Below, one piece after another: positions 17,112 through 25,645 of a stretch of 64,000 nucleotides of DNA. Source of the stretch: JBFHQE01 sp041592335. Its GTDB lineage: Bacteria > Pseudomonadota > Gammaproteobacteria > Thiohalobacterales > Thiohalobacteraceae. The stretch spans positions 391,171 to 455,170 of the forward strand of contig JBFHQE010000001.1 of assembly GCA_041592335.1 (NCBI GenBank). Direction: 5' to 3'. Below the pieces are notes generated by a model. The model worked only from the letters and a program-made list of their open reading frames with translations, did no database searches and had not been told where the DNA came from. The position numbers and the translations under genes are program-made. The number at the start of each line of letters is the position of its first letter. Positions within the stretch are counted from its first letter, which is position 1.

Positions 17112-18344
17112 ATGAAGAAAAGAATGCTTGAAATGTTGTTTGTATATGGCGGTATGTTCCTGTCAAGGTTTTCAACCTTGGGTGCTTCAGTTATAGCCGC
17201 TAGAGTAATGGGGGTCGAGGAGTTTGGTGAATTCACTTTGTTTGTCACGATTGCGCTACTTGTGGCTGATATGGGTAGGCCTATTGATAATGCCTTTGTA
17301 AGAGAAGTGGCGGGCAGTAGTGATATAGAGGCTGCTCCGTATTTTCAATATGTAATTAATATAAAGCTTGTCATTATTGGTGTCGCCGTCATGATCGGCC
17401 TTTTATCCTTCGCCGTGATCGCTGGGAAATATGGTTCTTTTGGTTACATTGCGGGGGGTGCATTAGTAATTGGGGCGCTGTGGATGATTCCTTATTCTTA
17501 TGTGTCGAATTATCAAAGACGTCAAAAGTTTATGCAGGTAGGTTTGTTGGAGCCTGTAGCTACGTTGTCTCTGCTTGCTGCCACCATATTAAGTACTTAC
17601 ACCAGTAATGTGGATTTAAAGAGTGTTGTGCTATTTTCAATTACAGTGTCTTTTTTTGTCGCATCAATATTTTTGGGGCTTTCCCTGAAGAACAGGCAGA
17701 AATTTGGATTGAATAAAGAGGCAAGGAAAGATTTCTTGCGTGTTATCTGGGTATTTTGGTCATCAGGCTCAGTGCTGCAGCTGGGTGCAAGGCTAGATTC
17801 ATTTCTGGTTGCTGGTATGACTGATATGAGGACGCTTGCTTATTATGGCGCGGCCGCTAGAGTGGCGGGCCCAATTGGAATGTTGGGTGCCGGGGTCGGT
17901 ACTTTGTTATTGCCTATAGCTAGACATGCTTATGAATGTAAATCTGGCTTGATGCAGTATGTACGAAGAGCTACTTTTTACAGTGCGGTTCAATTCTTGT
18001 TTTTAGTTTTCCTGTTTATGGTAAGTGATCAGCTGATTGCGGTTATTTTTGGCGGAAAATATGAAGGGGCTGGGATCATTTTAAAATGGTTGTTGTTTGC
18101 TCGATTGCTAAATGCGAGCGCAGTTCCATTGCGAGTATTAATGCAAGTAAGTGATAAGCCAGATCGATTGTTGCATGTTGCCATGGTTAGGGTGATTGCT
18201 GGAGTGGTGGCTATCGTTATCTTTGTGCCGTTTCTGGGGGGGAGCGGTGCGGCAATTGGAATGTGCGTAGCGGAGTTTATTGTGTTGTTTTTGTATGTAT
18301 TTATTCTCCGTAGTAATTGGCGTTTTGGAATAGTAAGGGCTTAG
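17112..18344 (+). CDS. Polysaccharide flippase (Wzx-like, MATE/MOP superfamily)
   Basis: The 410-residue membrane protein has about 12 hydrophobic segments. Its N-terminal pattern is typical of polysaccharide_synt/RfbX flippases: GGMFLSRFSTLGASVIAARVMGVEEFGEF and later RLDSFLVAGMTDMRTLAYYGAAARV. It would move lipid-linked oligosaccharide units from the cytoplasmic to the periplasmic face of the inner membrane. The polymerase gene follows after 4 bp. The 119 bp upstream are AT-rich with no clear element. Codon use is AT-rich. Confidence 0.87.
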   Translation: MKKRMLEMLFVYGGMFLSRFSTLGASVIAARVMGVEEFGEFTLFVTIALLVADMGRPIDNAFVREVAGSSDIEAAPYFQYVINIKLVIIGVAVMIGLLSFAVIAGKYGSFGYIAGGALVIGALWMIPYSYVSNYQRRQKFMQVGLLEPVATLSLLAATILSTYTSNVDLKSVVLFSITVSFFVASIFLGLSLKNRQKFGLNKEARKDFLRVIWVFWSSGSVLQLGARLDSFLVAGMTDMRTLAYYGAAARVAGPIGMLGAGVGTLLLPIARHAYECKSGLMQYVRRATFYSAVQFLFLVFLFMVSDQLIAVIFGGKYEGAGIILKWLLFARLLNASAVPLRVLMQVSDKPDRLLHVAMVRVIAGVVAIVIFVPFLGGSGAAIGMCVAEFIVLFLYVFILRSNWRFGIVRA

Positions 18345-18348
18345 GCTG

Positions 18349-19707
18349 ATGGGAGTTGCGGTCGTTTTTGCAGTTGTTGGGTTTGGCTTTTTTTTGATTG
18401 GTTTGTTGATTGGCCGTTCAAAGATATTTCTACCGGGCGAGGCGGGGTTTAGAGAGGGGTTATGGGGGTTTTCTTGGTTCGCCATGTTTATGAGCGTAAC
18501 AATATTTGTTGGCCGTGAGTTTGCGGCCGCTCCGGCTGCTCTTGATAAATCATCAGTTATTCAATTGGCATGGGTTTCGCTGGCTGTTGCTCTAATCTTG
18601 GTTTCATTTGTTAGAGTTCGTCTATGGTTGGGTTTTGCCTCTGCTCCAATAGTATTATTCTTAGCATATGGTGTAATTGGGTTTGCATCTAGTATCTTTT
18701 CGCCTCAGCCGATGTTTTCTCTATACAAATCTGGTCTTGTTGTTATTGATGCTATTCTAGCGGCAGGTATGCTCTCGTTAGCTTTGAAATATCGAAATAC
18801 AAATCTCGTGAATTTTTCTTTAGGGTTGATTGTGTTGGCCTTGGGTGGCGCATTATTTGGTGCAATCCTTTGGCCTACTGAAGCTTTTCAGCCTAAGCCG
18901 GGCGTGTTTGGCACAATGCTTTATGGGACGCTCCCAAAGCTTCATCCAAATGAATTGGGTATGTGGGCGGGGATAGTCACCGTTGTGTCTCTTGTGCGTT
19001 GGTATGTTGCTACTAGATTAAGGGGTAAATGGTGCTGGGCGCTGATGTCTATTGCAGCTGCAGTTGTGGTTTTGCTTGCTCAATCGCGTACCTCGATCGC
19101 GGCCATTTTAGTTAGTTTAACGATAATTGTCCCGTATCTGGCGAAATCCCGTGCCCAAGCAATTTTCGGAAGTATTTTAGTTGCACTTATTGCGGTAGGT
19201 GTGTTGGGTATGATTGCCGTAATTTACGGTGAAGGTATTCTGTTTGGTGGTGTTGTAAATTATCTTGAAAGGGGGCAGGGTGAAGGGGGGTTGGCTACAT
19301 TCCATGATCGAATGTGGGCTTGGATGAATATAGGATGGCCTTTGTTTGTAGAGTCGCCAATTGTCGGGCATGGCTTTGATGCTGGGGTTAGGTTTGGCTC
19401 GGATGTTACGATTGGGCATCTTCATAATTCATATTTCCAAGTGCTTGCGAATAGCGGTTTGCTTGGATTCTTGCCATGGGTTGCTGCGTTGATAATAGGA
19501 AGTATAGGCTTAATGCGTCATGCATGGTTGTGTCGATCTGCCGCCTTGGCTGAACGGGTATGTGCGCTAATACCTCTATTGATTTTAATAGGGTTGCTGG
19601 CTCGTACTTGGACGGGTTCAGTGTTGGTTTCTCATGCGTGGTCAACGATGATGTTTTTAGCGTTGATAATCAATTTATATGTTGAGCGCAAAAAAAGACA
19701 ACTTTGA
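18349..19707 (+). CDS. O-antigen ligase/polymerase family protein (Wzy-like)
   Basis: The 452-residue protein has about 12 membrane segments and the Wzy_C pattern: LAQSRTSIAAILVSL in the middle, then a periplasmic loop with FHDRMWAWMNIGWPLFVESPIVGHG and HLHNSYFQVLANSGLLGFLPW. Its place directly after the flippase gene points to a polymerase of the exopolysaccharide. A separate ligase-like gene lies in the LPS locus at 54.5 kb. Confidence 0.85.
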   Translation: MGVAVVFAVVGFGFFLIGLLIGRSKIFLPGEAGFREGLWGFSWFAMFMSVTIFVGREFAAAPAALDKSSVIQLAWVSLAVALILVSFVRVRLWLGFASAPIVLFLAYGVIGFASSIFSPQPMFSLYKSGLVVIDAILAAGMLSLALKYRNTNLVNFSLGLIVLALGGALFGAILWPTEAFQPKPGVFGTMLYGTLPKLHPNELGMWAGIVTVVSLVRWYVATRLRGKWCWALMSIAAAVVVLLAQSRTSIAAILVSLTIIVPYLAKSRAQAIFGSILVALIAVGVLGMIAVIYGEGILFGGVVNYLERGQGEGGLATFHDRMWAWMNIGWPLFVESPIVGHGFDAGVRFGSDVTIGHLHNSYFQVLANSGLLGFLPWVAALIIGSIGLMRHAWLCRSAALAERVCALIPLLILIGLLARTWTGSVLVSHAWSTMMFLALIINLYVERKKRQL

Positions 19708-19728
19708 TTCAGGGTGTAAGGAGGGGGG

Positions 19729-20442
19729 GTGCACGAATTAATTTATAGACTTGTAAATTGGGTTCGGCTTGCTATTGCTAGAAGCTGGTTTGGTGGTATT
19801 TATGGTTCTTCTGCGGGAAAGTTGGTCAGGAGTTGGCTTTTCCAAGGTGTATTTTACATGGCCCCTTTTGAGCTTTTTATGCGGATGGGTCTGGAATTTA
19901 TTGTTTTTTTGATTGCGTGGTGGGGTTTGGGTGTTCCTGGTATTTGGTCTAGCGTGTTGTTGGCTGCAATTATCCATACATTATTTTGGTTATTTAATAG
20001 TCATTTCTGGGCGCTGGAAATTCGCAAAGGCAGGAGGCTGGTTAAGAATAAACCCGATGATATAAAAAACTACCTCGCGAAGTTGCAAGTTAGAAGCAAT
20101 AATTGTTCTTCGCTGGATGCGTGCTATGTATCGGGAAGCTTGGTAAGGGGTTCCTTTGGTGTGTACTCAGACCTTGATGTTGCCTGTATTTCTAAGCCAG
20201 GGATTTGGAATAGGGTAGTAGTTGTTGTATTTGCTATGCGTGAAAGGTTGATTGCATCTCTAGAAAGGATTCCGCTTGAGCTATATTGTTATAGTTTTAA
20301 TTCGTTGGATCGCATTTCCAGAAATGAAAGGCGCTTGGTGCTCAAAGGAGAGGTGTTTGTGGAAGGGGGTGCGGTCTCCTTAATTGGTTGGAAGGATTTC
20401 TGGCGGGATGTGACTGATAGGTTTTGGATAAGTAATGGGTGA
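19729..20442 (+). CDS. Membrane-linked nucleotidyltransferase-like protein
   Basis: The 237-residue protein has one or two N-terminal hydrophobic segments (about residues 45-90, LEFIVFLIAWWGLGVPGIW and SVLLAAIIHTLFWLF) followed by a small Pol-beta-type nucleotidyltransferase motif, VSGSLVRGSFGVYSDLDVACIS. This has the G-S and D-x-D elements of minimal nucleotidyltransferases. The GTG start is backed by AAGGAGG five to six bases upstream. It lies between the polymerase and a glycosyltransferase gene. I do not know a described function for this fusion; modification of the lipid-linked glycan or its carrier is a guess. Confidence 0.6.
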   Translation: MHELIYRLVNWVRLAIARSWFGGIYGSSAGKLVRSWLFQGVFYMAPFELFMRMGLEFIVFLIAWWGLGVPGIWSSVLLAAIIHTLFWLFNSHFWALEIRKGRRLVKNKPDDIKNYLAKLQVRSNNCSSLDACYVSGSLVRGSFGVYSDLDVACISKPGIWNRVVVVVFAMRERLIASLERIPLELYCYSFNSLDRISRNERRLVLKGEVFVEGGAVSLIGWKDFWRDVTDRFWISNG

Positions 20443-20464
20443 GTCTCGTCTTTCCTGTATAGTT

Positions 20465-20543
20465 GCACATTAAACAAGATGTTTCGGGTGCGTGAGCTGC
20501 TTGGTGGATTGATTGGCCTTCCTGGTTAGGTGTGTTTAATGTG
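20465..20543. repeat. 10-bp inverted repeat around a 58-bp spacer
   Basis: CACATTAAAC at 20466-20475 is mirrored by GTTTAATGTG at 20534-20543. The spacer holds a 16-codon open frame (ATG 20479, MFRVRELLGGLIGLPG) without a good ribosome-binding site. It fills the gap between the nucleotidyltransferase and GT4 genes. It could be an mRNA hairpin or a remnant of a small mobile element. Confidence 0.45.
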
Positions 20544-20599
20544 ATGTCTACTTTTTGTTTATTAATAAATGTGATGGCATTTGGCTGTCGGATTATATT

Positions 20600-21718
20600 T
20601 TGAAGGTTGTAAGTATCCACTGGGGATTATCTCATGGAGGGGTTGCTTCCTATGCTGCTAACCTCGAACGTGTTAGTGAATTGATTCCGCTTAAAATTCG
20701 ATCTATATGCATTCTCCGGGCAGGGCGGGATATTGATGAAGTGGTGCTTAGCAGTCTCGATGCGATAGTTTTGACGGTTAGGTCAGTCATGGATTTATCC
20801 TGGATAAAACAGGTGCGTCAGATAGTTGCTGATGAGCAGCCGGATTGTGTTATCAGTCATGGTTTTAATGGTCACTTTGTGAGTCTTGTTGTTGCTGGTG
20901 GTGCTCCAGTAAAGCGTCTTGTCTCTTACCATGGTAGTTATCATCCAAATACTATGGCGAATCGAATAGTCGCGCCAATCTATAATGGTTTTACAAATTG
21001 GTTTTTACGATTTAAGGCTGATGAGATTGTTAGTGTTGCTCAATTTTGTGTGGACGAACTAGTAGTGCGAGGTGTGCCTAGAGGTAAATTTACAGTGGTA
21101 CATAACGGCATTCCAGATATAGAGGTTGCTGATGTTTCGAGGAATTTAATAAGAAAAGAATGGGGGTTCTCCGATCAGCATACCATTCTAGGGATTGTAT
21201 CAAGGTTTGAGGCGATTAAAGGCTTGAATTTTCTTATTGATGCTTTTTCTGAAGTCGCATCTAAATATGAATCATTGCGACTTGTAATGATTGGAGATGG
21301 TTCCCAGAGAAGGGTTCTGGAACAGCAGGTAATGACATTAAATTTGGAAGGGAAAATCGTATTTACTGGCATGAGGAGTGATGTGTCAGACTGTTTATCT
21401 GCCATTGATATATTTGCTTTGCCTTCGTTATCAGAGGCACATTCCATTGGAATGCTTGAAGCTATGCGTGCTGGTTTGCCAATCGTTGCGACGGGCGTAG
21501 GTGGAAATACAGAATCAGTTCGTCATGAACAAGAGGGGCTGATCGTTGAGTCGGCAAATACGGAACAGCTCGTAGAGGCGTTAGAGCGACTGATTAGTGA
21601 TGCCGATCTCAGAAAATCACTGGCTGCGGCTGCTCGCAAACGTTTTGTGGACGAATTTACTGAAGATGCCATGTTGTCGAAAATTGCTGCCTGGCTGAAG
21701 GTTTCTTGTAAAGGCTAG
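20600..21718 (+). CDS. Glycosyltransferase family 4
   Basis: GT-B fold protein of about 372 residues. The N-terminal loop is KVVSIHWGLSHGGVASYAAN; the C-domain shows LGIVSRFEAIKGLNFLIDAF, FTGMRSDVSDCLSAIDIFALPS and the donor-binding E-x7-E region SEAHSIGMLEAMRAGLPIVAT. It adds a sugar from a nucleotide donor during assembly of the exopolysaccharide unit. No ATG is near; TTG 20600 puts the first strand at the N-terminus as in relatives, while the frame opens at TTG 20555. Neither has a strong ribosome-binding site, so the start is uncertain. Confidence 0.85.
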   Translation: MKVVSIHWGLSHGGVASYAANLERVSELIPLKIRSICILRAGRDIDEVVLSSLDAIVLTVRSVMDLSWIKQVRQIVADEQPDCVISHGFNGHFVSLVVAGGAPVKRLVSYHGSYHPNTMANRIVAPIYNGFTNWFLRFKADEIVSVAQFCVDELVVRGVPRGKFTVVHNGIPDIEVADVSRNLIRKEWGFSDQHTILGIVSRFEAIKGLNFLIDAFSEVASKYESLRLVMIGDGSQRRVLEQQVMTLNLEGKIVFTGMRSDVSDCLSAIDIFALPSLSEAHSIGMLEAMRAGLPIVATGVGGNTESVRHEQEGLIVESANTEQLVEALERLISDADLRKSLAAAARKRFVDEFTEDAMLSKIAAWLKVSCKG

Positions 21719-21720
21719 TC

Positions 21721-22854
21721 ATGCGCATCGTTTTCTGTATTTACAACTTTGTTGAGGACAAACTGCCCTTGCAGCCATGGCTGACCATTAACCGGTTGGC
21801 GGAGGGTCTGTCGGCCCGTGGTCACGATATTCATATCGTGACTGACGTGGCCTTGCCGGCAAAGATTGTTGATGTTGAGTTACATTCCGTTGCCTCCCTG
21901 AGAGGCTCCAATAAGGATGAAGTAGCGTCACTGTTGTCCGCGCTTGCGCCAGATGCACTGGTCTATTTGCCAACCCCTTTGAGTGTTGCGACAGCCTCCT
22001 GGCTGGATGATGTTCGTTGCCGTAAGGTGGGTTTTGCATCCTATTCCTTCTATACGGGGCGAGAGATTTTTACGGCGCTACGTTTACTGGGTCTGAAAGA
22101 GGTTAAGCAGTATTTTCGCCATCTGCTTGTTCCTGCATGGGTATGGCTGCGGGCGTTTAAGACTCGACAACATGTGGTGGTTGCGCAATCTGAGACGACT
22201 GCGGTGCGCCTGCGCTCTATGTTGAAAAACAGGGTTGATGCTCTGTGTATCCCGCCTGGTATTGATCTTGGCTGCTGGCCAATTAATGACCAAGAGAGTG
22301 ACAGTAGCGGGAACGTAATACGTCTGCTCTATCTCGGTTCGGCAATCCCTATTCGGGGGTTTCATGTCGCACTCGATGCTATGACAAAGGTTCGATCGCC
22401 ATCGGTGAAATTTAGGGTGCTTGCGCGAGGGGCCGATGCTGAAGATATGGGTAGGATACAGAATGAGATTGATCGCAGGAATCTGGGGAAGCGGGTTGAA
22501 TTGAAGGGTGGCTGGATAGAGCGGGACGAACTGGTTGCTGAGATTCACAGAGCTGACGCGGTGTTGCAGCCATTTGTGCTGGTGCCATCGGAGTTGCCGG
22601 TGACAGCAATGGAGGTTATTGCGTGTGGGACGCCGGTGATCGGAAGTTCAATTGATGGCTTGCCATCAACTATAGGTGCTGCCGGCACGGTGACCAGGCA
22701 GGGTGACGCGGGTGCGCTTGCGGACGCGATTGATGCTCTAGCGCATAACCCCGAGATCTACCAAGCGTGGCATACTGCCTGTCTGAAACAACGAGAATCG
22801 ATGCTGGAATGGTCGGATGTAATCGATCAGTGGGAGGCTGTACTGCGTGGATGA
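21721..22854 (+). CDS. Glycosyltransferase (GT4-like)
   Basis: The 377-residue protein has a Rossmann N-domain (MRIVFCIYNFVEDKLPLQPW, then RLAEGLSARGHDIHIVTDV) and a GT1/GT4 C-domain: RLLYLGSAIPIRGFHVALDAM, VELKGGWIERDELVAEIHRADAVLQPF and PSELPVTAMEVIACGTPVIGS. It starts 2 bp after the previous GT gene and its stop overlaps the next start. Base composition returns here to that of the rest of the window. The sugar is not predictable. Confidence 0.83.
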   Translation: MRIVFCIYNFVEDKLPLQPWLTINRLAEGLSARGHDIHIVTDVALPAKIVDVELHSVASLRGSNKDEVASLLSALAPDALVYLPTPLSVATASWLDDVRCRKVGFASYSFYTGREIFTALRLLGLKEVKQYFRHLLVPAWVWLRAFKTRQHVVVAQSETTAVRLRSMLKNRVDALCIPPGIDLGCWPINDQESDSSGNVIRLLYLGSAIPIRGFHVALDAMTKVRSPSVKFRVLARGADAEDMGRIQNEIDRRNLGKRVELKGGWIERDELVAEIHRADAVLQPFVLVPSELPVTAMEVIACGTPVIGSSIDGLPSTIGAAGTVTRQGDAGALADAIDALAHNPEIYQAWHTACLKQRESMLEWSDVIDQWEAVLRG

Positions 22855-23539
22855 GCTGAATAAGCATGTTCCTTCGCTGATCTCTATCGTCGGGGTGGAT
22901 GGTAGCGGTAAAACGACACTGGCTAACTGGCTGATGCAGGAGTTGGCTAGCCTGCAGCTTAAACCGGAGGTGGTCTGGTCCCGGTTCCGCAATTATCTTT
23001 CCAAGCCTATGCTCGCCTTGACGCGGGTTACCGGGCATAACTATTACAAAACTATCGATGGCGTCAAATTCGGCTTCCATGATTTTGAAAAGTTATATGG
23101 CTATCGGGAGCTGTTCGCCGTGTTGCAGGTGTTTGATGTGAATATTGCTGCTTATAAGCGCATACACTCTTTACGCGACAAGGTCGATGTTGTGGTTTGT
23201 GAGCGGGGGCCATGGGATACATTGGTGGATGTGGCGGCTGATACTGGACTTGACTGGTTGCCAGAATCGCGCCTGGGGCGAATGTATGGCCTGTTCTTGC
23301 GGCGAGATGCCCGAGTTATCTGGATATCCCGGGAGCGAGACAATATTCTGGCAACACGCAAGGAACTGGAGCATGACCACAAGTTGTTGCCGAGGATGAG
23401 GTTGTATAAGCAACTGGCAAAAATACATAACTGGGATGTCATAGATAATAACAGTGATCTTGAGAGCGCGAAGGAGCAGATACGCGCAGTATTGAATCTT
23501 CCTGCTAGCAATACCCATACTTCTGACGTGGTGAGGTGA
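22847..23539 (+). CDS. Thymidylate kinase-like P-loop kinase
   Basis: The 230-residue protein has P-loop ISIVGVDGSGKTTLANWL, a DxxxCERGPWD motif (VVVCERGPWDTLVD) and an LID-like arginine region RDARVIWISRERDNILATRK, as in dTMP kinase-like enzymes. Such kinases occur in polysaccharide clusters and are distinct from housekeeping Tmk. The substrate could be a nucleotide or a sugar/lipid. GTG 22847 overlaps the preceding stop by 8 bp and has GGGAGG upstream, so it is translated in one unit with the glycosyltransferases. Confidence 0.75.
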   Translation: MDELNKHVPSLISIVGVDGSGKTTLANWLMQELASLQLKPEVVWSRFRNYLSKPMLALTRVTGHNYYKTIDGVKFGFHDFEKLYGYRELFAVLQVFDVNIAAYKRIHSLRDKVDVVVCERGPWDTLVDVAADTGLDWLPESRLGRMYGLFLRRDARVIWISRERDNILATRKELEHDHKLLPRMRLYKQLAKIHNWDVIDNNSDLESAKEQIRAVLNLPASNTHTSDVVR

Positions 23540-23546
23540 TGCTGTC

Positions 23547-24386
23547 ATGAATGCGCCGGTGTCAGTAATCATTCTTACCTATAACGAAGAAGTGAATATT
23601 GGTCGCTGTCTTGATTCGGTTGGCTGGTGCGATGATGTTGTGGTTCTTGATTCGCTGAGTACAGATAAAACGCAGGGGATCGCCAGGCAAAAGGGTGCAA
23701 GGGTGATTGAGCGTCCTTTTGATAACTATGCCAATCAGCGTAATCATGCATTGAAAGAAATTGAATATAAATACCCATGGGTTTTGATGCTGGATGCGGA
23801 TGAGATCGTGCCTGAACAATTGCATCAAGAGATTGCACTGGTAATCAAGGATGCAGGAGAAGAAATGACTCTGTTTCGGGTTCGCCGAAAAGACTATTTC
23901 ATGGGGTCATGGCTAAAATATAGTTCCAACTATTCTTCTTTATGGTTCGGCAGGCTGATGCGTCTTGGTAGGGTCTGGGTTGAGCGATCGATTAATGAGG
24001 AGTATCACACTGACGGCGTATCGCGCGATCTGCGTGCTCCACTTGTGCATTATCCGTTTAACAAGGGTATATCGGCCTGGGTGGAAAAGCACAACCGATA
24101 TTCAACTATGGAAGCGGAATTATTGGTAAAGGGAGATTCCTATCAATGGAGATGGTCCGAGATGTTTGCAGTCGATCCCGTCATCCGTCGCAAGGCACTT
24201 AAGGCGTTTGTGTATTCGTTGCCAGGAAAGTCATTTCTGATGTTTTTCGGGCGTTATTTTGTCACAGGTGGAATTCTGGATGGGCGCGCCGGTCTGATGT
24301 TTTGTGTTTTGAAGGGTTATTATGAATATCTGATTGAATGCAAGGTGAAAGAACAACGTCGACGTATCAAAGGATTGCCGGTGTGA
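23547..24386 (+). CDS. Glycosyltransferase family 2 (WaaE/KdtX-like)
   Basis: The 279-residue GT-A protein has VSVIILTYNEEVNIGRCLDS, DDVVVLDSLSTDKT and the DxD-type motif VLMLDADEIVPEQL. The C-terminal part (VHYPFNKGISAWVEKHNRYSTMEAE) is typical of the WaaE/KdtX branch, which adds glucose or related sugars to LPS core or exopolysaccharide. It is cytoplasmic or membrane-associated. It overlaps the next gene by 4 bp. Confidence 0.88.
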   Translation: MNAPVSVIILTYNEEVNIGRCLDSVGWCDDVVVLDSLSTDKTQGIARQKGARVIERPFDNYANQRNHALKEIEYKYPWVLMLDADEIVPEQLHQEIALVIKDAGEEMTLFRVRRKDYFMGSWLKYSSNYSSLWFGRLMRLGRVWVERSINEEYHTDGVSRDLRAPLVHYPFNKGISAWVEKHNRYSTMEAELLVKGDSYQWRWSEMFAVDPVIRRKALKAFVYSLPGKSFLMFFGRYFVTGGILDGRAGLMFCVLKGYYEYLIECKVKEQRRRIKGLPV

Positions 24387-25621
24387 ACGATATTGGAAAG
24401 CCGGGTGCGTGTGGCAAGCTTATGCTGGTCGCCATCAATTATTGGCCGGAACTGACTGGCATTGGGAAATACACGGGCGAAATGGCCGAGTGGTTGGTCC
24501 GGCAAGGATATGAAGTCAATGTTATTACCGCACCACCCTACTATCCGGCCTGGCAGGTTTCGGAGGGTTATACTTCATGGTGTTATCGGCGTGAGGTGAT
24601 CAATGGGGTGGAAATCTTTCGTTGTCCTTTGTGGGTTCCTTCTCGACCAAGTGGGCTTAAGCGAATTTTGCACCTCGCGAGCTTTGCGATAACTGCCATG
24701 CCGGTCATGATTTGGAGGGCGCTGTCCTGGCGCCCCGATATCGTGTTTGTCGTTGAGCCTCCTTTGTTCTGTGCGCCCTTGGCATTATTGGCCTCCAAGA
24801 TTGCTGGTGGTAAGTCATGGTTGCATGTGCAGGATTTTGAGGTAGATGCAGCTTTTGAGCTTGGGATATTGAAATCCAGATTTCTGCAGAGAATGGTTCT
24901 ATCCGCAGAGCATTTTATGATGCGTAGGTTTGATAGGGCTTCCACTATTTCGGAGAAGATGCTGGAAAGGTTGCATATGAAGGGCGTTCGTAAGGACGCA
25001 CTAGCCTTGTTTCCCAATTGGTCAGACCTTGATGTGGTACGCCCTCTGGTACAACCTTCTCAATTTCTGGACGAATGGTCGCTGGCTGACAAGGGTCTGA
25101 TTGTGCTGTATTCAGGGAATATGGGTGAAAAACAAGGGCTTGAGATTCTCGTTGACGTCGCCAGAAAACTAGAGGGAAGGGGAATTCATTTCGTAATGTG
25201 TGGAGATGGTGCGGCCAAGAGTCGTTTGGAAAGCTATGCTCAAGGTTTAACAAATATTACTTTTCGGCCGTTACAGCCAATTGAAAAACTTAATGATTTA
25301 CTGGGGTTGGCCGATGTGCATGTGTTACCGCAGAGGGCAGATGCTGCTGACTTGGTGTTGCCATCCAAATTGACTAACATGCTAGCGAGCGGTCGCCCGG
25401 TTGTTGCGACAGCTAATCCAGATACACAAGTGGCTGTTATTGTAGAAGAGTGTGGCTTGATAACTTCACCGGGTGATCCAGAGCAGCTTGCAGAAGCGAT
25501 TCGCAGTCTGGCTGAGAACTCAGTTTTGCGTGAAAAGATGGGTAGAAAAGCAAGAATCCTGGCCGAAGAATTATGGGAAATGGATAAAGTGCTAAAACGG
25601 GCTTTTGGTTCGGGCGCTTAA
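24383..25621 (+). CDS. Glycosyltransferase family 4 (WcaI/WbuB-like)
   Basis: The 412-residue protein begins with the WcaI/WbuB signature INYWPELTGIGKYTGEMAEW and VNVITAPPYYPAW. The C-domain has VLYSGNMGEKQGLEILVDVA and LPSKLTNMLASGRPVVATA. Homologues act in colanic-acid-like exopolysaccharides, often with Gmd/Fcl as here. The frame is open from 24338, but GTG 24383 forms a GTGA overlap with the previous stop and has AAGGA upstream; ATG 24422 is a further alternative. Confidence 0.86.
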   Translation: MNDIGKPGACGKLMLVAINYWPELTGIGKYTGEMAEWLVRQGYEVNVITAPPYYPAWQVSEGYTSWCYRREVINGVEIFRCPLWVPSRPSGLKRILHLASFAITAMPVMIWRALSWRPDIVFVVEPPLFCAPLALLASKIAGGKSWLHVQDFEVDAAFELGILKSRFLQRMVLSAEHFMMRRFDRASTISEKMLERLHMKGVRKDALALFPNWSDLDVVRPLVQPSQFLDEWSLADKGLIVLYSGNMGEKQGLEILVDVARKLEGRGIHFVMCGDGAAKSRLESYAQGLTNITFRPLQPIEKLNDLLGLADVHVLPQRADAADLVLPSKLTNMLASGRPVVATANPDTQVAVIVEECGLITSPGDPEQLAEAIRSLAENSVLREKMGRKARILAEELWEMDKVLKRAFGSGA

Positions 25622-25645
25622 CAGATCAAGAAGATTAAGGTTGCA

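Noticed and set aside
20479..20529. 16-codon open frame MFRVRELLGGLIGLPG inside the inverted repeat
   Set aside because: No ribosome-binding site and no known match; too short to support as a gene.
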